64,000 nucleotides of DNA from Inia geoffrensis (GCA_036417435.1 CM070902.1:137691886-137755885); one strand, 5' to 3'. Positions 48,890-61,972 are shown, numbered from the stretch's first letter. Numbers and translations: made by a program. The notes: generated by a model from the letters alone, not told the origin.

Positions 48890-49510
48890 CTTTTGCATCT
48901 GACGCTTTCAGACGAACAGGACGCAGCAATATCGGCTTGGATTCCAGAGAAATTCCTTTAGTTTTTCTGGTGATGGAACCACCACCACCAGAAAAAAAGC
49001 GGCAACGTCAAATCCCACCAACACTAATTCCTTCACTCTACCGGCATCACACATTACCGCAGCCAAGGCAGTTTGACCTAAGGATCCAAAGAAGAATAAG
49101 AGGCTACCTAACTTCCATGGGCCTACAGCCTCACATATCACTCAAGGTGGAGCACAGTCCATAAGAGGGAAAGATGCTGTGAAGCAGGTTCAGGAAAGCT
49201 TTCTGGACCAGACGGCGTTGAGCAGGGCCGGGATATGCCGTGTTTGGGTGAACATGGAGGAAGGGGTTCCCGACAAGGGAAACACAAGTGAAGGCGCACG
49301 GACTTCAGGAGGGTTGGTAACGCAAACACGGAAGAACCTAAGGGGATTTCTTATAGTTCCCTGGGAGGATGAGAGAGGAATCCTATATAACTTCAAGGTC
49401 CAGAACAACATTTTAATTCAAACACAGTATGCACGGATTGACCTTTTTAATCTCAATGTGAGCAAATATATCGAAACGATTTCAGGCAATTACGAAGAAT
49501 ATTAGCAATA
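48890..49510. other. Unassigned stretch with overlapping open frames
   Basis: The plus frames 48937-49164 and 49179-49505 and the minus frames 48908-49141 and 49190-49411 are open. The plus frame has a proline-rich stretch, MEPPPPEKKRQRQ. I do not recognise the protein in any frame. It may be a diverged repeat or a pseudogene piece. Confidence 0.3.
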
Positions 49511-51474
49511 TTGCCCGAAAAAATCTAATGAAAAATGCCTAAGCGTTTTAACTGTCCCTTGAAGGGCCAGCCCTCCTGGCCATGGCATCAGCGTGCTGCA
49601 AAGAGCAAGGATTCGCGTGCTCTGAACATGCCCCTATTCAACAAGCTCAAGTCCTCTCTCTTTAAAAGAGAAAAGCAAAATCTACTCTCTGAAGGCAATT
49701 TTTTTTTTGAAAACAGGAATGTAGAGGAAGCTATTCTGATTGGCCTATCAGGCTTTCCACTTAACATACTAACACAGAGCCCACACTTGCCCACAGAGCA
49801 TAACTCACTACTGCCAAGCTCACAGCTTACACGATAGAATCCCACCGTCAGCATGGATTAAACCCTGATTTTTCTCATGTGAAGCCCAAGGCTTACCGAC
49901 ACTGGAGAAACCATCCCGAGTGTGCCCCGAGAAACAAGGACTCCTTAACACAAGCCAGAGAGACTGGAATTTTCTCCTAGGGATGGAGGGGCTGGTAACT
50001 TAAAAATGTGTTATGTCAAAACCAATTTGCCCTTGAGAAATAATGGTCACGGTGTCACGGTTTCTCCCACAGGGTTCTGTGGCAGAGACTGGCCCTCAAC
50101 ATCCCTTCTCTCTTTCTTCCACTTCGTTTTTGGCTGGGCACATTTCCCAAGCTCCCTTGCAGTTAGGTATGGCCACGGGACCAGGCTCCAGCAAATGGGA
50201 TGTAGGGTCCTGTGGCGGGTGCCAGGAACCCGCTGGCCCTCCCTCCACCCCTCCTCCCATCCGCTGCCATGAACACAATGCCGCCACCTCGCACCCTGAG
50301 GACCAGGCTGGTGCCCTAGGCGAAGGAATGCGGGGATCCTGGGGGAGCGGGGATCCCTGAAGACTGCCTGGAGCCAGAGGCAGTGTAAAGCGTGTTTTAA
50401 ACCTCTGGTACTTTGTAGCTCTGTGACCTCAAAAGTTAAGTCTAATTGAAACAGCTCTCACCCTTTTCAAACATCAGAACTGCCAGGGGCCACTGTTCAA
50501 CAGAACTACCACTATCCAAGAGCCCCATCCTCCCAGCCTCTGCATCCTCCCAGCCTCTGCTTGCCCTGGGGAGATGCGTTCAGCAGTGCCAGCCTTTCAT
50601 GTGGTCCAGAACCAGAGCTTCCCAATAAATCAGCAGACTAAATGGCTATAGCAATAAAAGTAACCCAAACCTGACAGCAAAACAAAACTTCTAAGCAAAG
50701 GAAAGACGGTTCCTGCTGTCCCACACTGGGAAAAGCCAATGACTACGGCGGTGGCCTACAGTGGCTCTGGTCACACACTGGTGCCAACTGAGAAACGCCT
50801 GTATAGGAACTGCCCTCAGGACCGGTAATACAGAAACTACCTTCTAGTTTAGAACCTATCGTTCTGCCTCGTAACTGCACATGTAGGGACAAGTCTCACA
50901 CAGGGACCTGTGAGGACCTCTGTCAGACACTTCAGGGAACCCAGACCCATGTGACCACAGCAGAAATAAAAGAGGTGCTGGAAGGAACACAGAGGTGATG
51001 TCCCCACCTGGCCTTCTAGGAATAAAGTCCGGGAAGGGGCCTTGCCAGTCAGAGCCCAACACCAAATACACTGCAGGGAGAGCAAGGAGTAAAAAGTATT
51101 CTACTCTTGAAAGACTGCTTGGAACTTCCTCAGTCACTGATACACATGACTTTCTTCCCCAGGGTGACTGCAGGAACCCTACAATGGGGAAAGACTATCT
51201 TCCTGCCCTATCCAAAGTCCTTCAACACCGTGACAAAGTGCAGAGCTCTTGCAAAACCAGAAGAGGAAAATCGGGGCAGACTGTGTCCTGTTTCCTAGTC
51301 AGGCTTGGGAGAAAGGAGTCCAAGGAAGGTTACGGCAGTGAAAGAAAGAAATCTGCTGAATTCCCAGGGCCTAGAGTCACTGGGTCCCCAGCGGAGACCA
51401 ACTCACGAAGGAGGAATCAATGAGCTAGATGAGTACAAGAGATCATTTGTGTGACCAGAATTTCAGTTTCCAGT

Positions 51475-51570
51475 ACTATAAAGTTAAGATATCACCCCTA
51501 GATCCACTGTGAAGATTAAATGAAATCTGTGTGTAGAGAGCTTTGCAAAGTGCCTGCGGTGTGGTGGAGG
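51475..51570 (+). repeat. MIR-like fragment (tentative)
   Basis: GTGAAGATTAAATGAAATCT, GTGTAGAGAGCTTTGCAAAG and TGCCTGCGGTG resemble the tail of the forward MIR. Confidence 0.5.
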
Positions 51571-51707
51571 CGGGTTCTAAGGGCAGCAGAAAAGCAAAAT
51601 GGTAAAGATTCATGTTCCGATTTCCATGGACTCTCCAGAAGCAAATCAGGACAAGACCAAAAATGTTTCAGAATTTCACGTACTGAGGAGGGGGCGGCTT
51701 GAGTTGG

Positions 51708-51744
51708 CGTGGGGGGGAGGGGGGAGGGGGGGGGGGGCGGGTGG
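51708..51744 (+). repeat. G-rich run, possible G-quadruplex
   Basis: Almost pure G with single A/C breaks: GGGGGGGAGGGGGGAGGG followed by a longer G block and CGGG. At least four G runs lie within about 35 bases. Confidence 0.8.
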
Positions 51745-52669
51745 GCTGAAACGCCTCCGACAATTGCGAGCTGACAGCACCGGGCTGCTCTCAGCTGGAA
51801 CAGCAGCAAAGTAGCAGGAGCCTCCCTTTCAGTTCAGCCCAGGGAACTTCATTGTTCTTAATTATACAGATGCCACTCATATGCAAATAGTACATGAAGG
51901 GTTTTCCTTTTAAATTGTAATTTTTCTTTCAAACCCTTGAAGCACTGAAGTGTTACTGCTGAAGAAAGAATGGCCCTGAGATCATGGGGCCCAGGAGAGA
52001 GGCCCCTGGGCACAACCTGCCCTCCCTTTGTACAGCCCTGCGCCTGTCCAGGGTCTTGCTCCCAGGTCTCTAACACCCTCCCCTCTCCTTGCAGCATTCT
52101 CCAGCCCAGACAAGCACGGTGTGAATCCCTCACGGGTTCCAGAGCCCAGCAGAGCAGGGAGGAACAAGGATCAGCCAGCGGCAATGTAGCTTCAGCCCTT
52201 CAATCCTTCTGTCAATGAACACCAATTGCAAAAGACGTCCAGCGCTCCAGTAAAAACTGTGTTTCTAAGATAATAAGAGCAACTTGGGGGAAAAAAAAAA
52301 AAAAAGCTGCCAACAAGTAAATAAGAGGAAACAAAACTGTCCTGTGCAACATGATTACAACTAAAAACATACAGAGGAAAATGAAAAGGCAATAACCAAA
52401 ATATTAACAGGCCATGTTAGGATGGGGGAATACTGGTAACATTTCCCTTTCCCCCGATTTTCCAAATTTGTTACAGGGTTCAATGTCTTTGAGAATATTA
52501 ACAGTTTTCAGTTATGTGCTTTTGGAAAACTCAGGAGCGACAGGAAGGTACATTCTTCTTAAATACAACCTGTAATTATTTCTTTTTGTCATTCAAGTAA
52601 CACATTTGCACATTTACAAGTTATCTGAAAGCTAAGGAAAGTTTCAACTCTCAAACACTTCTTGTTACC

Positions 52670-53725
52670 TTGCTCCACTTCCCTGACTCTCCTCCACCTC
52701 TTTCAACAGAGACCCCCAGGCTCCAGCCCCAGGCCTTCCCCACCTACAACCACTCCCTGGCTGATGTGACCCAGTCTCCAGGCTCCATCACCTCAAATTT
52801 ACATCTCGGGCCCAGCCCTCTCAGCAATCCCAGTACTCCAGCTGCCCACCCACAGGTCTACTGGGATGTCTAAAAGACATTAAAAAAACTCTTCACCCCT
52901 GCATCAACAGCCATCTTGGCTCAGCTGTTCCAGCCAATAATCTTGGAATCATCATTGACTGCTCTCTGCCTTGCGCCCACATCCATCTATTGGAAGTCCT
53001 GTGAGCTCTGCTTGCAAAACAGATCCAGAGCCACACCGCCTTCCCCACCTCCACCCAGGCCTGGGCACCACCCTCTCTTGATCTTTTGACCACTGACTGC
53101 AATTAACTGGGCTCAAGTGGCCTTCCCACAGTCTAGGTCAACACCGGCCAGGACAGCCTTTTTGAACCGAATTCAGCTGGTCTCACCGCTCTGCTCAAAG
53201 CCCCCAAAGACTCCCCATCTCATGGGTCTCACAGGAACTAACTCCACAGCACACTCTCCCCATGACTCACCTTCAATTCCCTCCCACCTTGGGATACTCT
53301 GCTGTAGCCCAAGGTCTTCTGGCTGCTCTGTAAACACTCCAGGCACAAATTCCCACCTTATAGGCCTCAACACTGGCCATCCTGTCTGGAACATTCTTTT
53401 CCCACATAGCCTCATGGCAAGCTCCCTTATCTCCTCCAAATCTTTGTAAAATCTCACCCAAACACCCTGCTTATAATGACAGCCCCACCCCACGATCCTC
53501 ATCCTCTTTTTTCTTGCCCTGTTTTTCAACTTTCTCCACACTACATATCACCTTCAAACATCCATACAATCCAGTTGTTTATTATACTCAGATTTGCTGT
53601 CTCTTTCCCACATTCTATTAGACTGCAAGTGCCACCAGGACAGGGATTTTGCTCTGTTTTGTGCCGAATGTGTCCCAAGCATTTAGACAACAGTTGCTCA
53701 ATAGCATTTGTTGCATAGGAGAAAA
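52670..53725 (+). repeat. L2 LINE 3' region
   Basis: The landmarks of the L2 3' end follow in order: AACATTCTTTTCCCACATAG, CAAGCTCCCTTATCTCCTCC, CTTTGTAAAATCTCACCC, GACTGCAAGTGCCACCAGGA, CAGGGATTTTGCTCTGTTTT and AGCATTTGTTGCATAGG. The 5' part (52670-53370) is less certain but shares the same C-rich style. Confidence 0.75.
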
Positions 53726-53947
53726 ACTCTTCAACTGTTGTCACGGATTTTTAAAATCACAATCCAGGCCTCAGACTATCTTTTTAATTATCCAGTATAA
53801 AGTTAGCCTCACCAAAATATATCAGAGACCACAGGAAATGTCATGAAAAAAGGTTTCCTAAATTTCAATATAAACCTTGACCAAATCTAACTGTTTAAAG
53901 AAGGAGAAACAAACTATGTATGGGAAAATTTTAAAAACCAATGTCAG

Positions 53948-54193
53948 ATTCCACGGAGCAACTAAGCCCGTGCGCCACAACTACTGAAGCCCATGTGCCA
54001 CAACTACTGAAGCCCGCGCGCCTAGAGCCCGTGCTCTGCAACAAGAGAAGCCGCAATGAGAAGCCTGCACACCGCAAAGAAGAGTAGCCCCCACTCATTG
54101 CAACTAGAGAAAGCCCGCGCGCAGCAACGAACACCCAATGCAGCCAAAAATTAAAATAAATTTTTTTTAAGTTACCTTTTAAAAAAACAAAAC
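53948..54193 (+). mobile_element. CHR-type SINE, 5'-truncated long form
   Basis: The tRNA-like head is missing: the copy starts at ATTCCACGGAGCAACTAAGC, inside the element. It has the CCACAACTACTGAAGCC repeats and an A-rich tail. The perfect 15-bp TSD is AAAAACCAATGTCAG at 53933-53947 and 54194-54208, so truncation happened at insertion. Confidence 0.93.
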
Positions 54194-55189
54194 AAAAACC
54201 AATGTCAGGCAAGTTATTTTTTTTATTCACCTTAAAAAAGAAAAAAAGTCAGGTCTAGTCATGCCAAGGGTATACACATTAGAGTGACTTACTAAATTAC
54301 AAATGACACAATTTTTAATAAAATGCCAAGACAACTAAGAAATTAAGAAACAGAGAGGATGTTGAGTCTACAGAGAAAAATAAGGCCTTGAATCAGGCAC
54401 TGAACCATGCAGAGATTAGGCTAGGACCTAGGACCCTAAGAAGAGACCCTGTCTGTTAACCCCTGGCTTGGGGAGGATCTTCGGGAAGCAGCATCCCAGG
54501 CCTGGGCCTATTCAAACCTTCTAACTAACATCGAAGCAGCAACATGCCTGAGATGCCCATTCTGGTTCCATTGCTTGAATGAGTGGATTCATAATCCCAG
54601 AAGGAAGAAATAAATCTAAGCCTATATAAATAAACAGCAGGTACACAAAAATAGAGGCAAGCTGAGGTGAGGTCCGGCACCTGATCCTAAACCTCACTTT
54701 TGCTACCTCAGCTGCACCCCGGGTTCAAGCCTCAGTGGGGAGATGTGTCCCCCACACCCACATCCAGTGCCCCAGCTACCGTGGTGGCAAATGTGGCCAA
54801 TGTGGGGATAAAAGATCTGAGGAATGGAGAGAAGGTCCCTGACTCTGCTTTATTCCCAAAGCCAACAGCCCTCCTTCTTCCAGGTTGTGAGAACTAAATA
54901 ATAAATTCCTTTTAATTGGAATCTGTCACTTGAGGCTGAAAAGGTCCCAACTAACAGTCAGATGAACCCAGTAACTAAAACCTAATTCATGAGATTGGGT
55001 CCAAAAGTCAGGAACACAGGTAACCTCTGGAACATTAAAATACGTTTTATGACTATTTACGGAAAAAAAAAAAATGCTTTCTGAGAAATAGGGTGATCCT
55101 GCAAAAGCCCTGATAATCTGCATCCCCATCAAAAAACTGTCCCTTAAAAAGTACAAACTATATTTTCTTTATAAAAGAACCACAGCTTC

Positions 55190-55343
55190 TATTTGAGGGA
55201 CAGAAACATTCTAAAATTAGATTGTGGTGACAGCAATCCAACCCTGCAGATACACTAAAAAAAACACTGACCTGCACACTTCAGATGGGTGAATTGTATG
55301 GTATGTGTATTATATTTCAATAAAGCTGTTTCAAAAAAAAGCA
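55190..55343 (+). mobile_element. Old L1 3' end
   Basis: AACATTCTAAAATTAGATTG, GTGGTGACAGCAATCCAACC, GACCTGCACACTTCAGATGG, GTGAATTGTATGGTATGTG and CAATAAAGCTGTTTC with an A tail match an old L1 3' end. It is antisense to TMEM131L. Confidence 0.88.
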
Positions 55344-58300
55344 AGTACACATGCCAGCCTCCTAACTCAATCATCCTGACAGGATTCAACGTAGGGAAGG
55401 AACGAGGAGGTCATTTCTACAGATGCATCTTCTCAAACACGTTAACGGAAGCCCCACAAGCTCATTTTCTTTCTGTGCACACAGATGCCTCTTATGCATA
55501 ATGAAAATGCCATATGCAGATACGTTTGATTAGCGCGTCCACGTTTCCCATTATTATGCAGCACTTTGTAACAAGCTGCCGTTAATGTCTGCCTATTATC
55601 CAAGTGCAAAATCATTCCGCCTAATTTCAAGCAGCCTGGCAGCTGCAGGGGAAGAACAGCCTTGCCCTCCAGTGGAGGCCCATTTGACATATAACCCCTG
55701 TTGCTACAAGGACCCCAATCATCTAGAGCTAATCAATTTCAATCAAGCAGGCACATCTGTTAGCATGTACCTTCCAAATGCCAGCATGAGAAGACGAAGA
55801 GAAGGGCAGAAATCAGGACTAGTGTTTTGGGGTTTGGGGTTTTTTTGTTTTTGGTAGGTTTTGTTTGTTTGTTTTTTGGCAAGGGGGAGGGGAGGCGGTG
55901 AAGAAATCAAATAAAAGCAGAACAGGTGCTTACACCAAGAAATGTTCTCCCCTTGCTGTGTCCGTCCCCATACACATCTTCATGGACATGTGGGCCCTGA
56001 CCCTTAAACCACCTGGCCTCTAGAGCTCAATGAACTCCACTGCTACTCAATAACTCTGAATTTGCCAGTTCTCCAAATAATCCTTTGACCTCTCTTCTGA
56101 GGAGGCATTTCCGTATTTCAAATAGCCTCCATTGTGGTTTTCCTTTAACTATAAACAGAGATAAGAAAATACACTAACAGTACTTCATACAATGAATCAG
56201 GGAATTATACTGTGACATCCCATAGTTGGTACAATAACTATGCTGCATATAAAGTATTCAGTTAAATTTTTAACTCTCATTACAAACAGCTCAACTTTTA
56301 TTCTGCATTCAGTAACACTTTTCAAAATATATTTCTTTCCTCTCTTAATAACAAGAGAAGGAAATCCTGTATACTCCACGCTAGAAATACTGCCACGTTC
56401 TGGCAGTAGTTACAGAATTAATCCCTTGAAATCCAAGGAAACGTAAATCCTCTGCAGCGGAACCTTAAAATATGTAGCTCCTAAATATTTCCTTCTTTTT
56501 AAAAAGAATCATCATAAGCACCTGCTTGTAGAGTCAAGAAATTATTTAGTCCGCTGGAAGTCAATTTGGCCACCTCTCAGGATAACTAGAAGGAGCTTTC
56601 TAAAAGTATGGATACCAGGAATCCACCAGTTCCTCCTGAATCCGAATCTCTGGGGATAGAGCCTGGCAATGCTGTGGGAATAACGTCCCCAAGCAATCCC
56701 ACCACCCTTGCACCCACTAGAACAGGAGGTAGGTGTGTTTGGGAACCACAGACCCATTCATTCACCTATCTGCAGCTCATTCTGAGATCCGTCCAGCGAT
56801 ACTTCTGTTTCCAATGCAGCTCATTCCCATTATAAAACGTTTCAGTCTCCGCAAGAGTCAGGTGGCAGGAAACACGCTAGCTGTTTCAAGCAGAAAGGGA
56901 TTTTAATTTAGGGAATTAAGTGCTTATGAGATCATTGAGAGGCTCTAGGGAGCTGGCTCTAGGCTGGGCCTCCAGGTAGGAGCTCCAGAGCAACAGGGAA
57001 CTGCCCCACCATGGGCGCTGGCCTCTGTCACACGGGGAAGGTGGAGCCCCTTGGGAGGCTGCCCTGGAACCACTGAGCCAGGAATGTCCCAGGACCTGAA
57101 AACACTGCCTCTGCCACCACCAGATGTCCTACGGCAGATATCCACTGAGTCGGAGGGTGGGAAGAATCACTCACTCTAATGCTCCAGAGGTTGAACTTAA
57201 ACGAGCTGCAAGTGCTTTGATGCTACTGCACTGAATGGTGGTCACCAGAGCGCAGTCCAGTGGGCCAGCCTACTCTGAGCAGAGGCCCTCACCTCTAACA
57301 CACACCAGTGCAGCACTTGCCTCCAAGCAGCCTCTGACCCCTCAAGTCTCCCTCCCCTACGTGACCTCCTCACCTCCTCAGGCCTCTCTCCTCTCCCTTT
57401 CGCCTTCCTGTGGGGACAATGCTCATTCAGATCCCACGACTGTACCTAATGATATCTTCTGAATTTCTTTTTCTTTAACTCAGCTCATAATGCAGCCAAT
57501 CTAGATCTTTTAGGGTCCTGATTCTTATCATCCAATAAGCTGACTCTTTGCCCTCAAATCCTGTCATTCACCAAATTAATGATTCTTGAACTGAACGGAT
57601 AGGATTAATTTTTAAAATATACTAATACCACCTTCACTGGAAAATTCTAATATCGCATTATCAAGATCTGACCAAATTCAACCAGCAACCAGCATTTTTT
57701 ACATGCTATTTTCTGGGCTACATGTCCAACACAGCATGAGATGCTACAAATGCCCCTGACCACAAACAAGGAGTTGCTATTCTCAGAGGAGTAGCAGAGA
57801 CTTAAGAAAAAAGAACAGTAGAAACAGCGAGAACTTTACATGTTGCAAATAGAACATCTGACACCAACATGAACCATGAACTGCTCAGACCTGACATAGT
57901 GATGGTGATTCTTAAAACATGGTCTCATGAAATGAACATATGGAAACATCTTGTGTAACAGCCCACAGAGTCCACTTTTGCAATCAGATCTTAGTTAATT
58001 CAATACACTGTGTGACTTCAAAACATGGGCATATGTCAAATCTGAAAACTCTCCCACAGTTACCCGGATGGGGTGGGGAGGGAAGGCAGGTCTTTCGAAC
58101 AAATGAAATCATTCCTGACCCAGGGAGCAGGCCAGAGAACACGTGTGCTCTCTTATGAGTAAAATTAATTTGGTATCGCATTTTTACCCACATTAAGATA
58201 TCCCCCCCGAGGATTCAGTCTTCTCTGCTCATTGGTTTTTCACCTCTTTCAACCCACTCCCTTCCAAAGCAGCAGCGTCTGTTTCTAAATAAGGAGTCCA

Positions 58301-58904
58301 CACCGGTCTCTTACTTTACATGCTAACTTCCGGTAAGTGGAAACATATACACCGAGTGAGCTCTCTTCAAGGTATGGTTGAAGAGGTGGAAGATGCACAC
58401 GCACAAATTTTTGCTGATTTAAGTGGAAATTTTACTTTCATTTCTTTTGTAAAAGGATTCCAGCCCATCTACCACACTTTAGAAGCATGCTGTATGCAAT
58501 TTCCTTAAATAGAACATTCAAAGTAATCCATCATTTCTTTTACTACTGCAAGTACAACCAACTCTATGTGGGATGGAACATTTCCATTTTGTACAGATGA
58601 AAGTCAAAGTTCATGGACGCTAAATTCAGTGTAATTTCTCATAAGCACCAAGATAAAATTAATCACAAAATATCCCGGAAATCACCAATGATCTCGGAAT
58701 AGACAACAGTGGTGTCCCGAAGCCCTCTGGACAGGGAGGGTAAAAGCAATGGAAGGTTCTTCCTCACCTCCCAGGACCCTTCCTCCTTAATCCAGAGGAT
58801 GCCAGCCTCCCAGACCACTAAACACAAAGTTTCCCCACAGAAAGGGAGCAAAACTGCAGCGCCTCATGTGACCCACAGAATACATATCAGATAAGAAACC
58901 ATGC

Positions 58905-59106
58905 TGCACAGCCGCATAGCACAGGGAGATCAGCTCCGTGCTTTGTGACCACCTAGAGGGGTGGGATAGGGAGGGTGGGAGGGAGACGCCAGAAGGAGGA
59001 GATATGGGGATATATGTATATGTATAGCGGACTCACTTTGTTATAAAGCAGAAACTAACACACCACTGTAAAGCAATTATACTCCAATAATGATGTTAAA
59101 AAAAAA
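58905..59106 (+). mobile_element. L1 3' UTR, heavily 5'-truncated
   Basis: CATAGCACAGGGAGATCAGC, GACCACCTAGAGGGGTGGG, TAACACACCACTGTAAAGC and CAATTATACTCCAATAATG are shared with the end of the L1 at 1-3455, then an A tail. Only about 200 bp remain. Confidence 0.92.
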
Positions 59107-60589
59107 GATACTGAAAAAAAAACCACATTAATTTAAAAAAAAAAAAAAGAAAGAAGTCACGCTGCTGCTTTTCCAGGGTCTAGCCTGTCTCAAGCCCACA
59201 CTCCCTCAGGGAGGGAACGGCTCCCTCACCCTCCCCCAACCCACCCGCAGCAAGCCCTTTTCTCCCTGTGCTCTTTCTATTAGTCTCAGAAACTCTAAAA
59301 CTGAGGCACATGTTGTAACCGCCTTGCTGATTGTACAGCAACTTTAATACAAACACTTTACGAGACAGGCCGAGGAAGAGAGTCTCCAGGAGACAAAACC
59401 AGTATTTTCAAGGAAGTAAGAGGAGAAACATAGGAGAAAATGGACACGAGGAAGGTATTTCCTCACGTTCAAGTCAGTCCTTCCCTCCTTTACCTGCTTT
59501 TAAACTGACACTTGTTCTCACTGTTTTTTATTGTTTTATTGTTTTTAAACCTAGAGGTTTCCCCCTATATTTTTTCCCAGGTGGATGTTTTATCTGCATT
59601 ACTGCAACCAGTCTGTACACTCTATTTTTAAAACCAATCCTCTTTTTTCAATATTTTAAAACATGCCACATGGTTTTCTCCAGTCACTGGAAAGGGATAC
59701 ATTAAACATAAAGCTCGGGTTTTTCAACCCACAAAATCTACAGATGCCAAGTGCTAGAAGCTCGAGTATGGCCTTACTCTCTGTTCTGTTTTCATAGCCT
59801 AGGTTCTCCTTATCAATAAATTTCCATTTTTACAACTAAATAACCCGCTCTTTGAAGAGGCAAGCTGTAACCTGTTTTATATTATCTAGTGCCAAACTCT
59901 GAAAGTAAACAGAGGCTACACTATTTCACCCCCAGTTCTAAAAGTCCAAACGTATCCACACTGCTGTCCACGTCACAGAGACAGAACTCGTGGTGAGGGC
60001 CCGTCTGGGCCGCAGCAGGCCAAGGAAACCCAGAACAGTCCACAGGACAGAGCAGCTGCTCACACGACTGGTACAGCCGACACTCGAAACACACAAGACC
60101 AGAAATCAAAGAATCCTCTCAAATTGCAAAAATATGGAACCAAAGAGATGAAGCTAAAGAGAAACAAATGCAAGACGGTTCACTAAGGCAGGAAAGGCTA
60201 ACACATGGACAGTGGCCCATCAATGCCTGGACCGCGTGCCGGTCACACACGCAGCACTGTGGAGGGCGAGGCACCTTCCAGACAGCTGGTCTTAAGAGGG
60301 GCCATCCTCACACAGAGACATTCCCCACCTCTCCGCCACAGCACATCCCTAGAAACCAGAAGGAACGTAAAGCCAATCACATGTTCCCACAGGAACTACA
60401 ACATTACAACTGTACAATCAACGGGTTACATCCCGGTCAAAGGCACCACATAAACAGCAATGACAATTTGCACAAAATCTATGACACAGCTACAAACCCT
60501 CCAAATATTTAACATAAAGTGATCAAAATCAAGCCCAAACACTGAAATTTTGTGTTAGAAGTGACCTTACAGACCACAGGGTCTGAATC

Positions 60590-60710
60590 TCTCCTTCGCC
60601 AGGTCAGGAAATGGAAATCCAGAGGACCACTTGCCCACCGCCAGGGATCTAGTTAGAAGCCAAATGAGAAACAAACCCAGGCCTCCTACCAGCCAATCAT
60701 GTGCTTCTAG
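60590..60710 (-). repeat. MIR fragment, inverted
   Basis: CAGGTCAGGAAATGGAAATC, CCACTTGCCCACCGCCAGGG, ATCTAGTTAGAAGCC and AACAAACCCAGGCCTCC match reverse MIR. Confidence 0.65.
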
Positions 60711-61584
60711 ACAAGCGTACTTTCTTTACAAAAGTCCCTGGAAACAGGAAAAAAACACACACCGTTATATATATGCTGTCTCCAAAAAAAGACATACGTA
60801 AAAAACATAACTCCCATATAACACATTTCACCTGCCAACATCAGTCATTAAAAATTATATATCTGTGTGCTTGTTATTAGCTACCATTTTTCTTTTTGGT
60901 GTTTTTTAAAGTTACAAAGTATTGGGAGAAGGCCTGGACTGCCCATCCTGAGTAGCCCTGGCTTTTGGCCATCCTCTCCTTCCAGTTAGAGGCTTGGCCT
61001 CTCTGGCCACCAGGACCTGCACGTGACCCAAGGCAGGTCCACCGGAGCCCTTCCCTGGATCACATGCACCAGAAGGGAATTCTTGGGGTGGGAAGCTTTG
61101 AGAAGGGCCACCTAGCATAGCCAGTGGCCAAACTCCCCACTAGACGCTGAGAGGCCGAAAAAGTCAAACAGAAGTGAAACACAGGAGAGAAAGACAGCCT
61201 CCCCACACCTAAAGTGAGGTGTGCTGGTCAAACAGTCTTAGTGAGGACAGTGGGATAAGGACGATTTCTATCCTCGTGGCTCTTTTCTGAATTCCCTAAT
61301 CTTGCTACAACAAACATGGCTTTTGTAATGAGAAATGTCATAAGAAAACTCTGTCGTGAAGGGTAGGGCTGGACTAGGATGGACTCCCTTTCCTGCCTGC
61401 CTAAGACTCTTCTGATTGGCTGAAACCCTGTATCCCCCAGAACACATGGTAAAAAACAAATAAAACTTTCTGCGTGATCTATGAGGCTGACTGCAGGGTG
61501 AGGGTGATAGCTTCTTTTCTGGGTGTGGCCCCCATTCGGACATAAATTTTATTGTATTATTTTTTTTGATATGATTTCTCACCC

Positions 61585-61958
61585 CTAATTTATTTATTTA
61601 TTTATTTTAATTTTTGGCTGCATTGGGTCTTCGTTGCTGCGCACGGGCTTTCCCTAGTTGAGGTGAGTGGGGGCTACTCTTGGTTGCGGTGCACGGGTTT
61701 CTCATTGCAGTGGCTTCTCTTGTTGTAGAGCACGGGCTCTAGGCGTGCGGGCTTCAGTAGTTGTGGCACATGGGCTCACCAGTGGTGGCTCACGGGCTCA
61801 GTAGTTGTGGCTCACAGGCTCTAGAGCGTGGGCTCAGTAGTTGTGGTGTATGGGCTTAGCTGCTCTGTGGCATGTGGGATCTTCCCGGACCAGGGACAGA
61901 ACCCGTGTCTCCTGCATTGGCAGGCGGATTCTTAACCACTGTGCCACCAGGGGAGTCC
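61585..61958 (-). mobile_element. CHR-type SINE, long form, inverted
   Basis: The head is at the right (CACCAGGGGAGTCCC), the CAGTAGTTGTGG repeats in the middle and an ATTTATTTATTT tail at the left. Its likely TSD is GACATAAATTTT at 61539-61550 and 61961-61972. If so, a short non-A piece (61551-61584) lies between the SINE tail and the TSD. Confidence 0.88.
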
Positions 61959-61972
61959 CAGACATAAATTTT

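Noticed and set aside
50995..51423. 142-aa open frame on the plus strand
   Set aside because: No recognisable domain and low-complexity basic composition. Overlapping frames on the other strand are equally open, and no promoter or splice context was seen.
53173..53541. 122-aa minus-strand open frame
   Set aside because: It is the antisense of an L2 3' region whose landmarks are clear on the plus strand.
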